Shown one piece after another: positions 53,139 to 62,100 of a stretch of DNA of 64,000 nucleotides. The stretch covers positions 1 to 64,000 of the forward strand of contig NZ_BOPO01000148.1 in assembly GCF_017312725.1 (NCBI RefSeq), read 5' to 3'. A model generated the notes under the pieces. The model saw only the letters and a list, made by a program, of their open reading frames with translations. It was not told the origin of the DNA and ran no database searches. Positions within the stretch are counted from its first letter, which is position 1; every line of letters starts with the position of its first letter. This stretch comes from Actinocatenispora comari (lineage in GTDB: Bacteria; Actinomycetota; Actinomycetes; Mycobacteriales; Micromonosporaceae). The position numbers were made by a program, and so were the translations under genes.

Positions 53139-53619
53139 GTGGCGAGCGTTGAACGCCGATGAGCTTCGGCAGCTCGTCGGCATCTGGGCGCCCGACTCGT
53201 TCGACTGGTCGGAGGGTTCCCTGGAGACACTGGCCGCCGCCGCGGGCTGGCGGGTGCAGGAGCGCATTCCGGACTCGATCCGTTACGTGACCGGACTTCC
53301 GTTGCAACCAGGAACGGCTGACGTCGTGCTGGATGGCAGCACCGTGAATCGCATCCGCCTGCGGATCACGAACCGCATCGACCCGGCCGACCCCGGTGGC
53401 GTCGACCGGTTGCGGGACGCCTTCGTGGACGCGACGGAACACATCGGCCGCCTGCTCGGTGAGCCGACCCGACGCGTCCCGGGCGAGCGACCGGAGATTC
53501 GCTGGCGGACGGCGGGTTGCACGCTGGTGCTGGAACGCCTCACGGTGTCGTTGATGCTCGCGTTCGTTCGGAACGAGTACCAGGACCTGTGGGATCGGAT
53601 CGACGGGGCGGGTGAGTGA
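53125..53619 (+). CDS. Candidate immunity protein (DUF6301-like), 164 aa
   Basis: A small soluble protein starting VEWRALNADELRQLVGIW. It has a GW-x-V strand, a GEPTRRVPGERPEIRWR segment and a closing hydrophobic strand with LAFVRNEY. From memory this resembles the actinobacterial DUF6301 proteins found beside toxins; no motif suggests an enzyme. The start GTG 53125 overlaps the toxin end by 14 bp (GTG 53131 also possible), and its own stop overlaps the next gene (GTGA). Immediate coupling to the toxin 3' end, where the nuclease module lies, is the main argument for an immunity role. Confidence 0.72.
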   Translation: MPVVEWRALNADELRQLVGIWAPDSFDWSEGSLETLAAAAGWRVQERIPDSIRYVTGLPLQPGTADVVLDGSTVNRIRLRITNRIDPADPGGVDRLRDAFVDATEHIGRLLGEPTRRVPGERPEIRWRTAGCTLVLERLTVSLMLAFVRNEYQDLWDRIDGAGE

Positions 53620-54068
53620 GCGTGCCGTCCTGGGCGGAGCTCGAAGCCCGACTGCCGGATGCGCTGGCGAGCCTGCCGGCCGACTCGTTCCTGATCGTCT
53701 GCGCCGACGCCGGCACCGGAGACGAGCGGTACGTGCAGTTCATGCAGTTCGCCGACCGGCTGGACGCGCAGGTCGTCGGTGAGCAGGTGCTGCCGCCCGA
53801 GCAGCGGCTGACCGCGGCGGGCCGGGCCCTGATGGCGTCGCTCGGCTGGATCGCCCCGAGACCGCCGGACGGGTCCGGCAACTGGGAGACGAGCCTGCGC
53901 TGGCCGGCGCGATCCGGCGACTACCGGCGGGTGGCGGCAATGTCGGTGGCCGCCTTGCGCGACGCCTACGGCGTGCCGACGAGCGATGCTCTGGTTTATC
54001 GAAGTTGGAACGAGAACACCCGCGCTCCGGTGGATCTTCCCGGGCTGGGCCTCCGGCGGTCGGCGTGA
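53616..54068 (+). CDS. TY-Chap/YbjN-like candidate chaperone or immunity protein
   Basis: A 150-residue protein beginning SWAELEARLPDALASLPADSF. It has an ERYVQFMQFADRLDAQVVGE strand pair, LGWIAPRPPDG with NW, and a final YGV...LVYRSW segment. This matches what I recall of the TY-Chap (YbjN / type III chaperone-like) family of actinobacteria, which often accompanies type VII toxins. GTG start overlaps the preceding gene by 4 bp. It may escort the toxin to EccC or neutralise it. Confidence 0.7.
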   Translation: MSVPSWAELEARLPDALASLPADSFLIVCADAGTGDERYVQFMQFADRLDAQVVGEQVLPPEQRLTAAGRALMASLGWIAPRPPDGSGNWETSLRWPARSGDYRRVAAMSVAALRDAYGVPTSDALVYRSWNENTRAPVDLPGLGLRRSA

Positions 54069-54110
54069 CACGCCACTGGGGTCGCCCGTCGAGGCGAGAG
54101 AAGGACGCCG

Positions 54111-54770
54111 ATGCCTGAGGTGACGTACTTCGCGCGGGTCGACGCGGGAGACACGGTGGAGCGGCCGCGGAGTCTGGTGCGGCGCACCGCGACCGAGCCG
54201 CTGCCCACCGACGAGGTGTACCAGCGGGACGGCCGCTGGCATCCCACCGACCTGCTGGCCAGGGACGACCTCGGCGACCTGGACGAGCAGCTGGTGCCGA
54301 TCTCCGCTGAGCAGGCGCAGGCGGTGATCGCCCGCTGGCGGCAGGCCTGGCGGGCGGCGGACGAGCGGCGTGCCGCGGCATCCCGTGCGGACACCGGGTT
54401 GCGGCTCGCGCAGGTGTTCGACCGGCCCGGCCCGGACGGCCGGCCGGTCACCGATCCGGCTCGCCCGGCGCTGTCCCGGGCCGAGCGCGGTGCCGTGGCC
54501 GCGTACCTGCGCCGAGCGCCGGTCGCGTTGCGGGCCAACGGATCCGACCCCGACCCGTTCGACGCCGAGCGGGGTGACGCGGTGCCGCTGCACGTGCGTA
54601 CCGACGGGGTGTGGGTGTGGTCGGAGGCGCTGGCGTACTTCGCGGCCGAGTACGGCATCGCGCCGGAACCGGAGCTGCTGGCGCACATCCGGTCGGCGAA
54701 CTACGCGGCGCCGCGGGCGGTGGCCGGCGCCGTGCTGGACCGCGCGGCCGATCTCGTACTGGGTCGCTGA
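54111..54770 (+). CDS. Hypothetical protein of the toxin operon, 219 aa
   Basis: A soluble protein. The second half (residues ~95-215) contains LSRAERGAVAAYL, VRTDGVWVWSEAL and IAPEPELL, and aligns with the N-terminal domain of the protein at 45503-46348. The first half is distinct and charged. Start ATG with AGAAGGA upstream. It closes the run of small genes after the toxin, so an immunity or chaperone role is possible. No named family recognised. Confidence 0.72.
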   Translation: MPEVTYFARVDAGDTVERPRSLVRRTATEPLPTDEVYQRDGRWHPTDLLARDDLGDLDEQLVPISAEQAQAVIARWRQAWRAADERRAAASRADTGLRLAQVFDRPGPDGRPVTDPARPALSRAERGAVAAYLRRAPVALRANGSDPDPFDAERGDAVPLHVRTDGVWVWSEALAYFAAEYGIAPEPELLAHIRSANYAAPRAVAGAVLDRAADLVLGR

Positions 54771-54844
54771 GGCGCCGGCGGCGAGCCGGCCCGGCGCGCC
54801 GCCGTCGTGGTCGTCGGTGGTCCGGGGCGGTGGCCCGGGCCGGT

Positions 54845-54850
54845 TAGATT
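54845..54850 (+). promoter_or_regulatory. Candidate -10 box for the SseB-YbaB-WXG operon
   Basis: TAGATT in an otherwise GC-rich stretch, about 24 bp before the GTG at 54874. No -35 recognised. Confidence 0.35.
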
Positions 54851-54873
54851 GGCGGTACGGCCGAGGAGGTTGG

Positions 54874-55761
54874 GTGGTCAGGTACGAACCGGTCGACGAG
54901 ACCGAGTCCGCGATGCTCGCCGCGCTGCGGCACGACGACCCGGCGAGCTACCTGCGGCTGCTCGCGGACCTCGACCTGGTCCTGCCGATGGCGCCCGGCT
55001 CGGTGGTGAACGGGCAGGTCGCGTTCGCCACCGTCGAGCTGGGCGAGCGTATCCACGTCGCGGCGTACACGTCGGGGCAGGCGATGGCCGCCGGCACCGA
55101 CGGCGCGTTCGAGTCGTACCGCAAGGTCCGGCTGGCGGCGCTGGCCGAGACGTGGCCGAACGAGCGGTGGTGGCTCGCGGTGGACGCCGGGCTGCCGCTG
55201 GCGATGAACCTGGCCCCGCGGATGGTGCGGCAGGTCGCGTCCGGTGACTTCACCGTGCCGACCCGCCGGCCGGCGCCGACCGCGATGCAGAAGGTGGTGC
55301 CGCCGCCGATGCTGCCGGCCTACCTGGAGGCGGGTTACGGCTTCGTCGCCGGCTACGTGCACCGGTGGCAGGACACCCGCGAGCTGCGCACCCCGGCCGA
55401 CCTGGTGGCGAACCTCGGCCTGGCGTTTCCCGGTTCGCCGTTCCCGGCGGAGCCGGCCGAGCTGCACGTGATCCGGTGGCCCGGCTACTGCGCCGACCTC
55501 TACCGGGTGCCGTACGGGGGGACCGACGAGGCGAGCGTGCACGCGATGCCGGCGGGCTGGGTGATCGAGCATCCGCCGTTCCTGGGCAACGGATACGTGG
55601 CCGACTCCCGGCTGGCGGTCCCCGAGTACAAGGTGGACAGCGTGCGGCTGCCGCACCATGCGGAGATGTGGCGGATCGCCGCCGACGGCGGCCAGTCGCT
55701 CGCCGCGGTGTACGACGCGGATCTGCAGACGTGGCACCGGAACGCGAGTGGGGAGGGCTGA
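54874..55761 (+). CDS. SseB-like protein with C-terminal module shared with the toxin
   Basis: A 295-residue cytosolic protein. Residues ~5-125 follow the SseB N-terminal pattern (ESAMLAALRHDDPASYLRLL, LVLPMA, VAAYTSGQAM, NERWWLAVDAGLPLAMNL). Residues ~145-290 form a second domain ending GNGYVADSRLAVPEYKV, then LPHHAEMWRI and an aromatic W-H-R end. That ending recurs in toxin module A and in the protein at 59134. GTG start with GAGGAGG. SseB-domain proteins are common in actinobacterial ESX loci but have no settled role. One base separates the stop from the next start. Confidence 0.8.
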   Translation: MVRYEPVDETESAMLAALRHDDPASYLRLLADLDLVLPMAPGSVVNGQVAFATVELGERIHVAAYTSGQAMAAGTDGAFESYRKVRLAALAETWPNERWWLAVDAGLPLAMNLAPRMVRQVASGDFTVPTRRPAPTAMQKVVPPPMLPAYLEAGYGFVAGYVHRWQDTRELRTPADLVANLGLAFPGSPFPAEPAELHVIRWPGYCADLYRVPYGGTDEASVHAMPAGWVIEHPPFLGNGYVADSRLAVPEYKVDSVRLPHHAEMWRIAADGGQSLAAVYDADLQTWHRNASGEG

Positions 55762-55762
55762 C

Positions 55763-56125
55763 GTGCGGGACGGCTACTACGCGACGGTCGACGGCACCGA
55801 CTTCGAGGCGTCCCCGGACGGCGAGACGCTGCACCTGTACTCGGACACCGCGCGCGCGGGCTTCGACGAGGTGGCGCCCGGTCGGTACCGGCGGGTGGTG
55901 CCGTTCGGTGCGGCGACCGGCTTCGGCTACCTCACCACCCGCTGCGTGTGGCGCGGTGAGCCGTTCAAGGTGCTCGGTGATCGCGGTGACTGGCTGCGGG
56001 TGGAGTACACCGGTGGTCGTGCCCCGGTGGCCGAGCGGCTCGGGCTGGAGCGGTTCGATCGCGGCGTCTACCAGGCGTGGGCGCCGGCGGCGGAGGTCAC
56101 CGACGTGCGTGCGGAACGGGTGTAG
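55763..56125 (+). CDS. Small hypothetical protein, 120 aa (paralog of 58651-59010)
   Basis: Begins MRDGYYATVDGTDFEASPDG. It continues through a GFGYLTTRCVWRGEPF strand pair and WLRVEY to a FDRGVYQAWAP helix. The 119-residue protein at 58651 matches along the whole length, and the C-terminal half of the 45503 protein looks related. GTG start with GGGAGGG; it directly follows the SseB-like gene and is surely co-transcribed. A compact beta protein without enzyme motifs; immunity, adaptor or chaperone roles are open. Confidence 0.75.
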   Translation: MRDGYYATVDGTDFEASPDGETLHLYSDTARAGFDEVAPGRYRRVVPFGAATGFGYLTTRCVWRGEPFKVLGDRGDWLRVEYTGGRAPVAERLGLERFDRGVYQAWAPAAEVTDVRAERV

Positions 56126-56182
56126 TGGTGGCAGCGCGCGACGTCGAGCCCGGCCTCGCGGGCCGGGAAGGGAGTGTGTCCG

Positions 56183-56587
56183 GTGCGGGCTGACTGGCAG
56201 GCGCACATCGACTCGCTGATGGCGCAGTACCGCACGATGCGCGACAACCTCGGCGTGATGCAGCAGCGGATGGCCGAGGTCGTCGGTACCGCCGAGTCCG
56301 AGGACGGGCTGATCAGTGCCCGCGTGACGTCCCGCGGTGAGCTGTCCGAGCTGCAGATCGACCCGCGGGTGCTCCGGTCGTACGACTCGGTCACGCTGGC
56401 CGAGACGATCCTCGCGGTGGCCCAGGCCGCCACCGGTGACCTGCGCGAGCAGCTGAACGAGACGGTCCGCCCGTTCATGCCGGAGGGCGGGGTGGGTTCG
56501 CTGGGCGGGATGGAGAAGCAGCTCGACCTGACGAAGCTGCTGCCGGAGGATCCCACCGATCTGGGCCGGCTCGGTCCGCCACGGTGA
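56183..56587 (+). CDS. YbaB/EbfC-family protein
   Basis: A 134-residue protein with the YbaB/EbfC plan: a long N-terminal helix (SLMAQYRTMRDNLGVMQQRM), a central sheet (GLISARVTSRGELSELQIDP) and a second long helix (LAETILAVAQAATGDLREQL). YbaB proteins are nucleoid-associated dimers, but in actinobacteria members commonly sit next to WXG100 genes in ESX loci, where they act like EspL-type partners. GTG 56183 is chosen; GTG 56174 is in frame. The next gene, 31 bp on, is a WXG100 protein. Confidence 0.85.
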   Translation: MRADWQAHIDSLMAQYRTMRDNLGVMQQRMAEVVGTAESEDGLISARVTSRGELSELQIDPRVLRSYDSVTLAETILAVAQAATGDLREQLNETVRPFMPEGGVGSLGGMEKQLDLTKLLPEDPTDLGRLGPPR

Positions 56588-56618
56588 GACGTCGACCGAC
56601 CTGCGAGGTGAGGACGCC

Positions 56619-56918
56619 ATGACGAGTGCTTTCTGGGTCGATCCACCGCATCTGAAGAAGACGGCACCGGAGTTCGAGGATGTCGGCAAGGCGGTCGCGG
56701 ACATCCAGCAGCGGCTGCAGGGCAAGTTGGACGCCGAGGGCAAGTGCTGGGGTGGTGACGACTACGGCAAGGGCTTCGAGGAGAAGTACAACGATCCGAA
56801 GAAGCAGGCGGACGACTACTTCAAGAGCCTGGCCAAGGAGATCACCCAGATCGGTACCGGCCTGGAGGAGATGGCCGACACCTACGGCAAGGGCGACGAG
56901 GCCTCGAACAAGTTCTGA
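56619..56918 (+). CDS. WXG100-family protein, 99 aa
   Basis: Helical hairpin with C-W-G-G-D-D-Y at the turn (near residue 43) and a YGKGD near the C-terminus, matching the YxxxD/E export signal. It starts MTSAFWVDPPHLKKTAPEF. It is probably a third secreted Esx-type protein, made with the YbaB-like protein. It is convergent with the fourth mycosin gene. Confidence 0.9.
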   Translation: MTSAFWVDPPHLKKTAPEFEDVGKAVADIQQRLQGKLDAEGKCWGGDDYGKGFEEKYNDPKKQADDYFKSLAKEITQIGTGLEEMADTYGKGDEASNKF

Positions 56919-56953
56919 CCCGCCCCGACTCGTGCCGCGGCGGGCGTGGGTCA
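56916..56953. terminator. Palindromic convergent junction
   Basis: TGACCC at 56916-56921 and GGGTCA at 56948-56953 contain the two opposing stop codons. CCCGCC (56919-56924) pairs with GGCGGG (56939-56944), so a hairpin can form in either transcript. Confidence 0.5.
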
Positions 56954-58519
56954 GCGGCGGCCGGCTCCGGGGACGGCTCGTCCGCTGCCCGGCAGCGCCC
57001 GGCCGGCGCCGGGGATCGCCCGGGGTGCCCCGCCGAAGCCGGCCGGCGGGCCGCCGGAGTTGCCGCCCGGACCGCTCGGGGTGTGTGCCCGGGAGCTCGG
57101 TGCGGTGATCGACAGGGCCTTCTCGTCGCTGGTGCTGCTCGGCCGGGTGTGCCGGACCGGCTCCGGATCGGCGGCGAACGTGGCCCGGCCGGCCCGCCAG
57201 GCCCGGCGGCGCCCGCGCGGCAGGACCCGGGAACCGATCAGCACCAGCAGCGCGGCGACCAGCAGCACCGGGGTGAGGACGCCGGCGACGATCTCGACCG
57301 TACGCATCGGGTCGCGGAGATCCTGCGGGTTGTCGATGGCGTGCCGGCCGTGCCCGGCCGGTGCGGCGGCGGGCTTCGGCACCGCGGTGAGCGCCCGGTA
57401 CGGGTTGACCACGCCGTAGCCGACCGTCTCGTTCCAGCCCTGCGGCGGGTGATCGGCCGTCTCGATGATGCGCTTGCGCACCTGCTCGGCGGTCAACGAC
57501 GGGTCGTACGCCCGGAGCAGCGCCGCGGTGCCCGCCACGAACGGCGTGGCGAAGCTGGTGCCGCCGCCGGCGAACTCCTCGAACCCCTTGCCGGCCGGCG
57601 CCGGCCCGTCGATCATCTTGCCGGGCGCGGCGACGTCCAGGAAGTTCGCCGTGTTGGAGGTGCCGACGTGCGCGCCCTTCTCGTCGATGCCGCCGACCGC
57701 GAGCACGTTCGGCAGCGCCGCCGGGTAGGACGCGGAGCCCTCGGCGGTGGTACCGCCCTCGTTGCCGGCGGCGGCGACCAGCACCACGTCGTGATCGATC
57801 GCGTACCGCACGGCGGACTTCATCGCGTCGGTGTCCTGGGTGGTCAGCGACAGGTTGATCACCGTGGCGCCGGCGTCGGTGGCGCGGCGGATGGCGTCCG
57901 CGATGGTCGTCGGCACCGAGTCGCTGGCGTTCTGCTGCTCGTCCCGCAACACCCGGAACGGCAGGATCTCCGCGTCCGGCGCCACCCCGTAGAAGGGCGC
58001 GCCGGTGCCGTCGCGGCCGGCGATGATGCCGGCGATCACCGTGCCGTGCCCGTACTGGTCGCAGGTGCCGTTGCCGTCGGCCAGGTAGTCGTGGCCGCCG
58101 GTGACGACCGCGTTCTTCAGCGAGGCGGGCGTGTTGGAGACGCCGGAGTCGATCACCGCGACCTTGACGCCCTGCCCGCGGCTGAGCGGCCAGGCCCGCT
58201 GCGGCTGGATGCGCTTGAGCGTCCAGGGCGTGTCGGACAGCGGGTTGTCCAGCGTGTACCGCTCCGGGACGTCGCACGACTGGTGTTTGGCCAGCGCGTC
58301 GCTGTCCACCGAGGATGGCTGCTTGTGCTTCGACGGCGCGGCGGTGACCGCGGGACCGGCGAGTGTCGCCAGCGCGCCGGCGAGCAGGCCGGCGAGGCAG
58401 GCCCGGATCAGCCGGGCACCAGCCGGGCCGGACGAGGGTGTGCGGCCAGGGCCCGGTGGCATCGGGGAGACCGGGACCAAGCCGGGGCTGGACCCCCCGG
58501 AACTCGACCACTTGGACAC
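56951..58519 (-). CDS. Mycosin-like S8 serine protease (fourth copy)
   Basis: A 522-residue membrane-anchored subtilase. A Ser/Pro-rich N-terminus leads to a signal segment (LIRACLAGLLAGALATLAG). The triad is in AVIDSGV (Asp), DQYGHGTVIAG (His) and GGTSFATPFVAG (Ser). A TM helix (~415-435) and a Ser/Pro/Gly tail follow. It resembles the stand-alone copy at 11977 more than the mycP at 43881 (shared long insertions and a VGYGVVNPYRA segment). The start is GTG 58519 because TACGCT lies 7 nt upstream; no SD exists. Confidence 0.92.
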   Translation of the reverse strand: MSKWSSSGGSSPGLVPVSPMPPGPGRTPSSGPAGARLIRACLAGLLAGALATLAGPAVTAAPSKHKQPSSVDSDALAKHQSCDVPERYTLDNPLSDTPWTLKRIQPQRAWPLSRGQGVKVAVIDSGVSNTPASLKNAVVTGGHDYLADGNGTCDQYGHGTVIAGIIAGRDGTGAPFYGVAPDAEILPFRVLRDEQQNASDSVPTTIADAIRRATDAGATVINLSLTTQDTDAMKSAVRYAIDHDVVLVAAAGNEGGTTAEGSASYPAALPNVLAVGGIDEKGAHVGTSNTANFLDVAAPGKMIDGPAPAGKGFEEFAGGGTSFATPFVAGTAALLRAYDPSLTAEQVRKRIIETADHPPQGWNETVGYGVVNPYRALTAVPKPAAAPAGHGRHAIDNPQDLRDPMRTVEIVAGVLTPVLLVAALLVLIGSRVLPRGRRRAWRAGRATFAADPEPVRHTRPSSTSDEKALSITAPSSRAHTPSGPGGNSGGPPAGFGGAPRAIPGAGRALPGSGRAVPGAGRR

Positions 58520-58526
58520 AAAGAGG

Positions 58527-58532
58527 AGCGTA
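58527..58532 (-). promoter_or_regulatory. -10 box of leaderless fourth mycosin gene
   Basis: TACGCT on the minus strand, then 7 bases, then GTG at 58519. Confidence 0.5.
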
Positions 58533-58650
58533 GCCGGCGGGTGCACGCACCGGTACCGGGCGAAACGGGGCGCGATCGACCGGCGCCGATCTTGGCCACC
58601 TCTTGTAGGTTGGACCCCGCCGTTGACGATGCCGGACGAGGAGGTGTGTG

Positions 58651-59010
58651 GTGCGGGACGGGTACTACGCGCGGTGGCGTGACCAGGAGTTCGACGCCAG
58701 CCCGGACGGTGACCGGGTCCGGCTCTACACCAAGGAACCGACCGCCGGTTTCGAGCAGATCGGCGCGCAGCGATACCTGCGGGTGGTGCCGCGCGGCGAC
58801 GTGTCGGAGCTCGGCTACCTGACCGTCCGGTGCCGCTGGCGGGACCAGCCGTTCCAGATCATCGGCGAGCACGGCTCCTGGTACCGGGTCGAGTACCTCG
58901 GCGAGCTGCCGCCGCCGGACGGGCTGGACCTCGGCGAGTTCGACCGCGGTGTGCACCAGGCATGGGCCAAGCGTGACGAGGTCAGTGAGCTGAGTGAGCA
59001 GCGCACCTGA
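58651..59010 (+). CDS. Small hypothetical protein, 119 aa (paralog of 55763-56125)
   Basis: Begins MRDGYYARWRDQEFDASPDG and parallels the 120-residue protein at 55763 throughout, ending in FDRGVHQAWAKRDEV. GTG 58651 is chosen by comparison with the paralog (GTG 58648 directly before it is possible); GAGGAGG precedes. It stands between the divergent mycosin and the large SseB protein. The TAGGTT near 58608-58613 may be its -10 box. Function unknown. Confidence 0.75.
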   Translation: MRDGYYARWRDQEFDASPDGDRVRLYTKEPTAGFEQIGAQRYLRVVPRGDVSELGYLTVRCRWRDQPFQIIGEHGSWYRVEYLGELPPPDGLDLGEFDRGVHQAWAKRDEVSELSEQRT

Positions 59011-59133
59011 CGGTGTCGCGCCGTTGAGCCGGGCCGGTACGTTGTCTGCTGGCCGATTCCGGGCAACGGCGACCGGGCCCGGCCCCGGCGCACTCGGCGC
59101 AGGCAGGCAGCTCGACGACGGCAGGGAGGCGTG

Positions 59134-62100
59134 ATGGCCGACGAATGGCAGCCGGCGAACGACGTCGAGCGGGCGCTGCTCGATGCCATGCAGCGCGGTG
59201 AGCAGGACCGGTACTTCGAGGTGCTGGGCGCGGCCGACCTGATCCTGCCGTTCGCCGCCGACGCCACCGGCGCCGCGCAGCCCGGCACCTGGGCGACCTG
59301 GGGGTACGAGGGGCGCACGTACATCCTCGCGTTCACCTCGCAGCAGGCGCTGGCGTCGATCATGGGCCGGCCCACCGACCAGTTCCGTACCGGTCGGCTC
59401 GCCGAGATCTGCGCCTGGTGGCCGGACGAGTCCTGGTGGCTCGCCGTCGACTTCGGGCTGCCGATCGCCGGCTACCTGCCCGGTACGTTCGTCAGCCAGC
59501 TCACCGGCGTCCAGCTCGGCGCGCAACTCGCCGTGAGTGGTGCTGCCGCCGCCGACCCGACCGTCGCGTACCGGCCGGGCGAGCAGGACGCCGCCGGCCA
59601 GCAAGCAGACCCGCTGCAGACCCAGCAGGCGCCGACCCCGCCGGCCGATCCGGGCCAGACGGTCCCGGCGGCGCCGGCCGACCCGGGCCAGACGGTCCGG
59701 GCAGACCACGGGCAGCCGGTGGCCGCGGCCGCGGCCGATCCGGGCCAGCCGGCCGACGCTGGGCAGACGGCGGCCGACGCCGGTGCCACGGCGCCGCCCG
59801 ACGCCGCAGCTCAGCCGGCCTCCGCCCAGCCGTACCAGCAGCCGACGGCCGCGCAGCCGGGTCAGCAGCCCACCTCGGCCCAGCCGGACCAGCAGGGTGG
59901 GGCCCAGCCTTACCAGCCTTACCAGCCGGCCCAGCCCCATCAGCCGGCCCAGCCGTACGAGTCGGCTCAGGCGTACGAGTCGGGGCGCCAGCAGGCGTAT
60001 CCGCCGGCCGACGCGGCGGCGCAGTACCAGCAGCAGGCCGGGGCCGCCGCGCACGCCGGTCCGGGTGAGCAGGCATCGGCGGCGGGAGCGCAGCCGGGGA
60101 CGGTGCCGGTGCTGTCGAGCGGCTCCGCCGACGCGGCCGGATTCCGGCCCGCGAGCCCGCTGGAGCAGACGCTGCTGGACGCGTCCCGCACCGGCGACCG
60201 GAAGACGTTCATGGACGCGTTGCTCGGCGCGTACCTGCTGGTGCCGGTGCCGGAGGGCGCCTCGCCGGGGCCGACGGCGGTGACCACTCCCGACTTCCCG
60301 TGGCCGAGCATCGAGCGCAACGGCACCCCGCAGGTGCCGGTGTTCACCTCGCAGGAGCGGATGCGCGAGCGGGTCGGCGCCGCGCCGTACGCGGTGGTGC
60401 CGTTCGTGCTGATCGTGGAGCACTGGCCGCACCGTGAGTGGTACCTCGCACTCAACCCGGACACCCCGGTGAGCGCCACCGTCGACGGCGACCAGATCGC
60501 CGAACTCGCCGAGTGGGCCCGCCGCACCCATCTGGCCGAGCGGCTCGGCGTGCTGCCGCCCCAGCAGCCACTGGTACCCGCGCAGCCGACGCCGGTCTCC
60601 GCCCAACCCGCCTCCGACCAGCCTGCCTCCGACCTGCCCGCCTCCGACCAGGCTGCCGCCGACCCGCCTGCCTCGGACCGGACCGCCGAGGCGGGCGGAG
60701 CCTCGCCCTGGTCGGCACCGGCCGACGCCGCGGACCGCGCGGAGGATCAGCCAGCCCAGCCCGACGGCAGCTGGACACCGTCCGAGCCCCCGTCCGCCAC
60801 GAACACCCCCGACGCCACCGAGCCCGGTACGCCCGGCTCTGATGGGGCGGCTGCGACCGGCGCCGATGACGGCGCCGCGGCCGGTTCCGCCGCGTCCGGC
60901 ATCGCCGAGGATTCGGACGGATCCGGGGGCCAGCTGGACGAGGCCGGGGCGGTCGAGCAGCAGACCGCCGATCCGCGGTCCGCCGAACCGGCCGACGATC
61001 AGCGAGATGGCCGGCACCAGGCCGGCGATGCGCCGGCGGCCACTGCGGCCGGCGATGCCGGTGCGGCAGCCGGCGAACCGTCGGAGCCCGATCCGGGCGC
61101 GCCGGAGCCCGACGCGGCGGACGGGCCCGAACCGGACGCCGCGAGTTCTGCGGATACGGCGAGCGGGGCCGAGCCGGGTGAGAGCCCGGCGACCGTCGAC
61201 GAGGCATCGAACGCCGTCGACACGACCGCCGTCGAGCAGGCGTCGAACGCCGTCGACACAACCGCCGTCGAGCAGGCGTCGAACGCCGTCGACCCGGTCG
61301 CCGGTGACGAGGCAGGACCGGCGGATGTGCACGCGACTGCCGAGGGCGATGCCTCGCCCGGCGCCGGCGACAGCGCCCGCGGAGCCACCGCCGACGACAC
61401 ACCCGTGCCGGACGCGGGTTCCTCGGCCGACCCCCACGCGCCGACCGACGAGGCCGCCGCGGGCGCCCATGCGCCGATCGGTGGGCCCGGAAGCGGCGCA
61501 GGGGCAGCGACTGCCGAGGCCGAGGCCGGTGCGGCGACCGACGGGTCCGGCACCGACGCGGCGACGGGTGAATCCGAGAGCGGGGCCGAGTCGGTGCTCA
61601 GCGGGTCCGGGGCGGCCGCGGAGGCTGGCGAGTCCGGCACCGGCGAGGTCGTGGCCGCCGCTGCCGGCGGTGGGCCCACCGGTGGCGGCGCGGCCGGGGC
61701 GCCGCCCCAGGACGACGGCGAACCCGCACCCGAATGGCCGCCCGTGCCGCCGGCGATCGAGGACGAGCCGGCGCCCGCCGAACCGGTGCCGTCGCTGTCG
61801 TTCCCGGCGCTGCTGCAGAAGGTGCTGCCCGACGCGCAGGTGCCGTTCTACCTGGAACGGCACTTCGACCGGGTCGGTGGCTGGATCCATCCGGTCGCCG
61901 AGGCCCCCGTCCGCGCCGGCGACCTGCGGGTGGCCACCGGCCTGTCCACCGAGGTCGCGGCCGAGCCGGTACACGCGATCCGGTGGCACGTCGAGGCGGA
62001 ACAGCTCTTGCCCGTACTGGCGGCGGTGCGGTCGACGGCCGATCCGGAACTCGTGGAGTACCGGGTTCCGACCGCTCGACTTCCGCACGGCGCCGAGCTG

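Noticed and set aside
48045-53267. 1740-codon open frame antisense to the giant toxin
   Set aside because: Pure shadow of the toxin gene: low-complexity Val/Arg/Gly composition, no start signal, and the plus strand carries recognisable domains.
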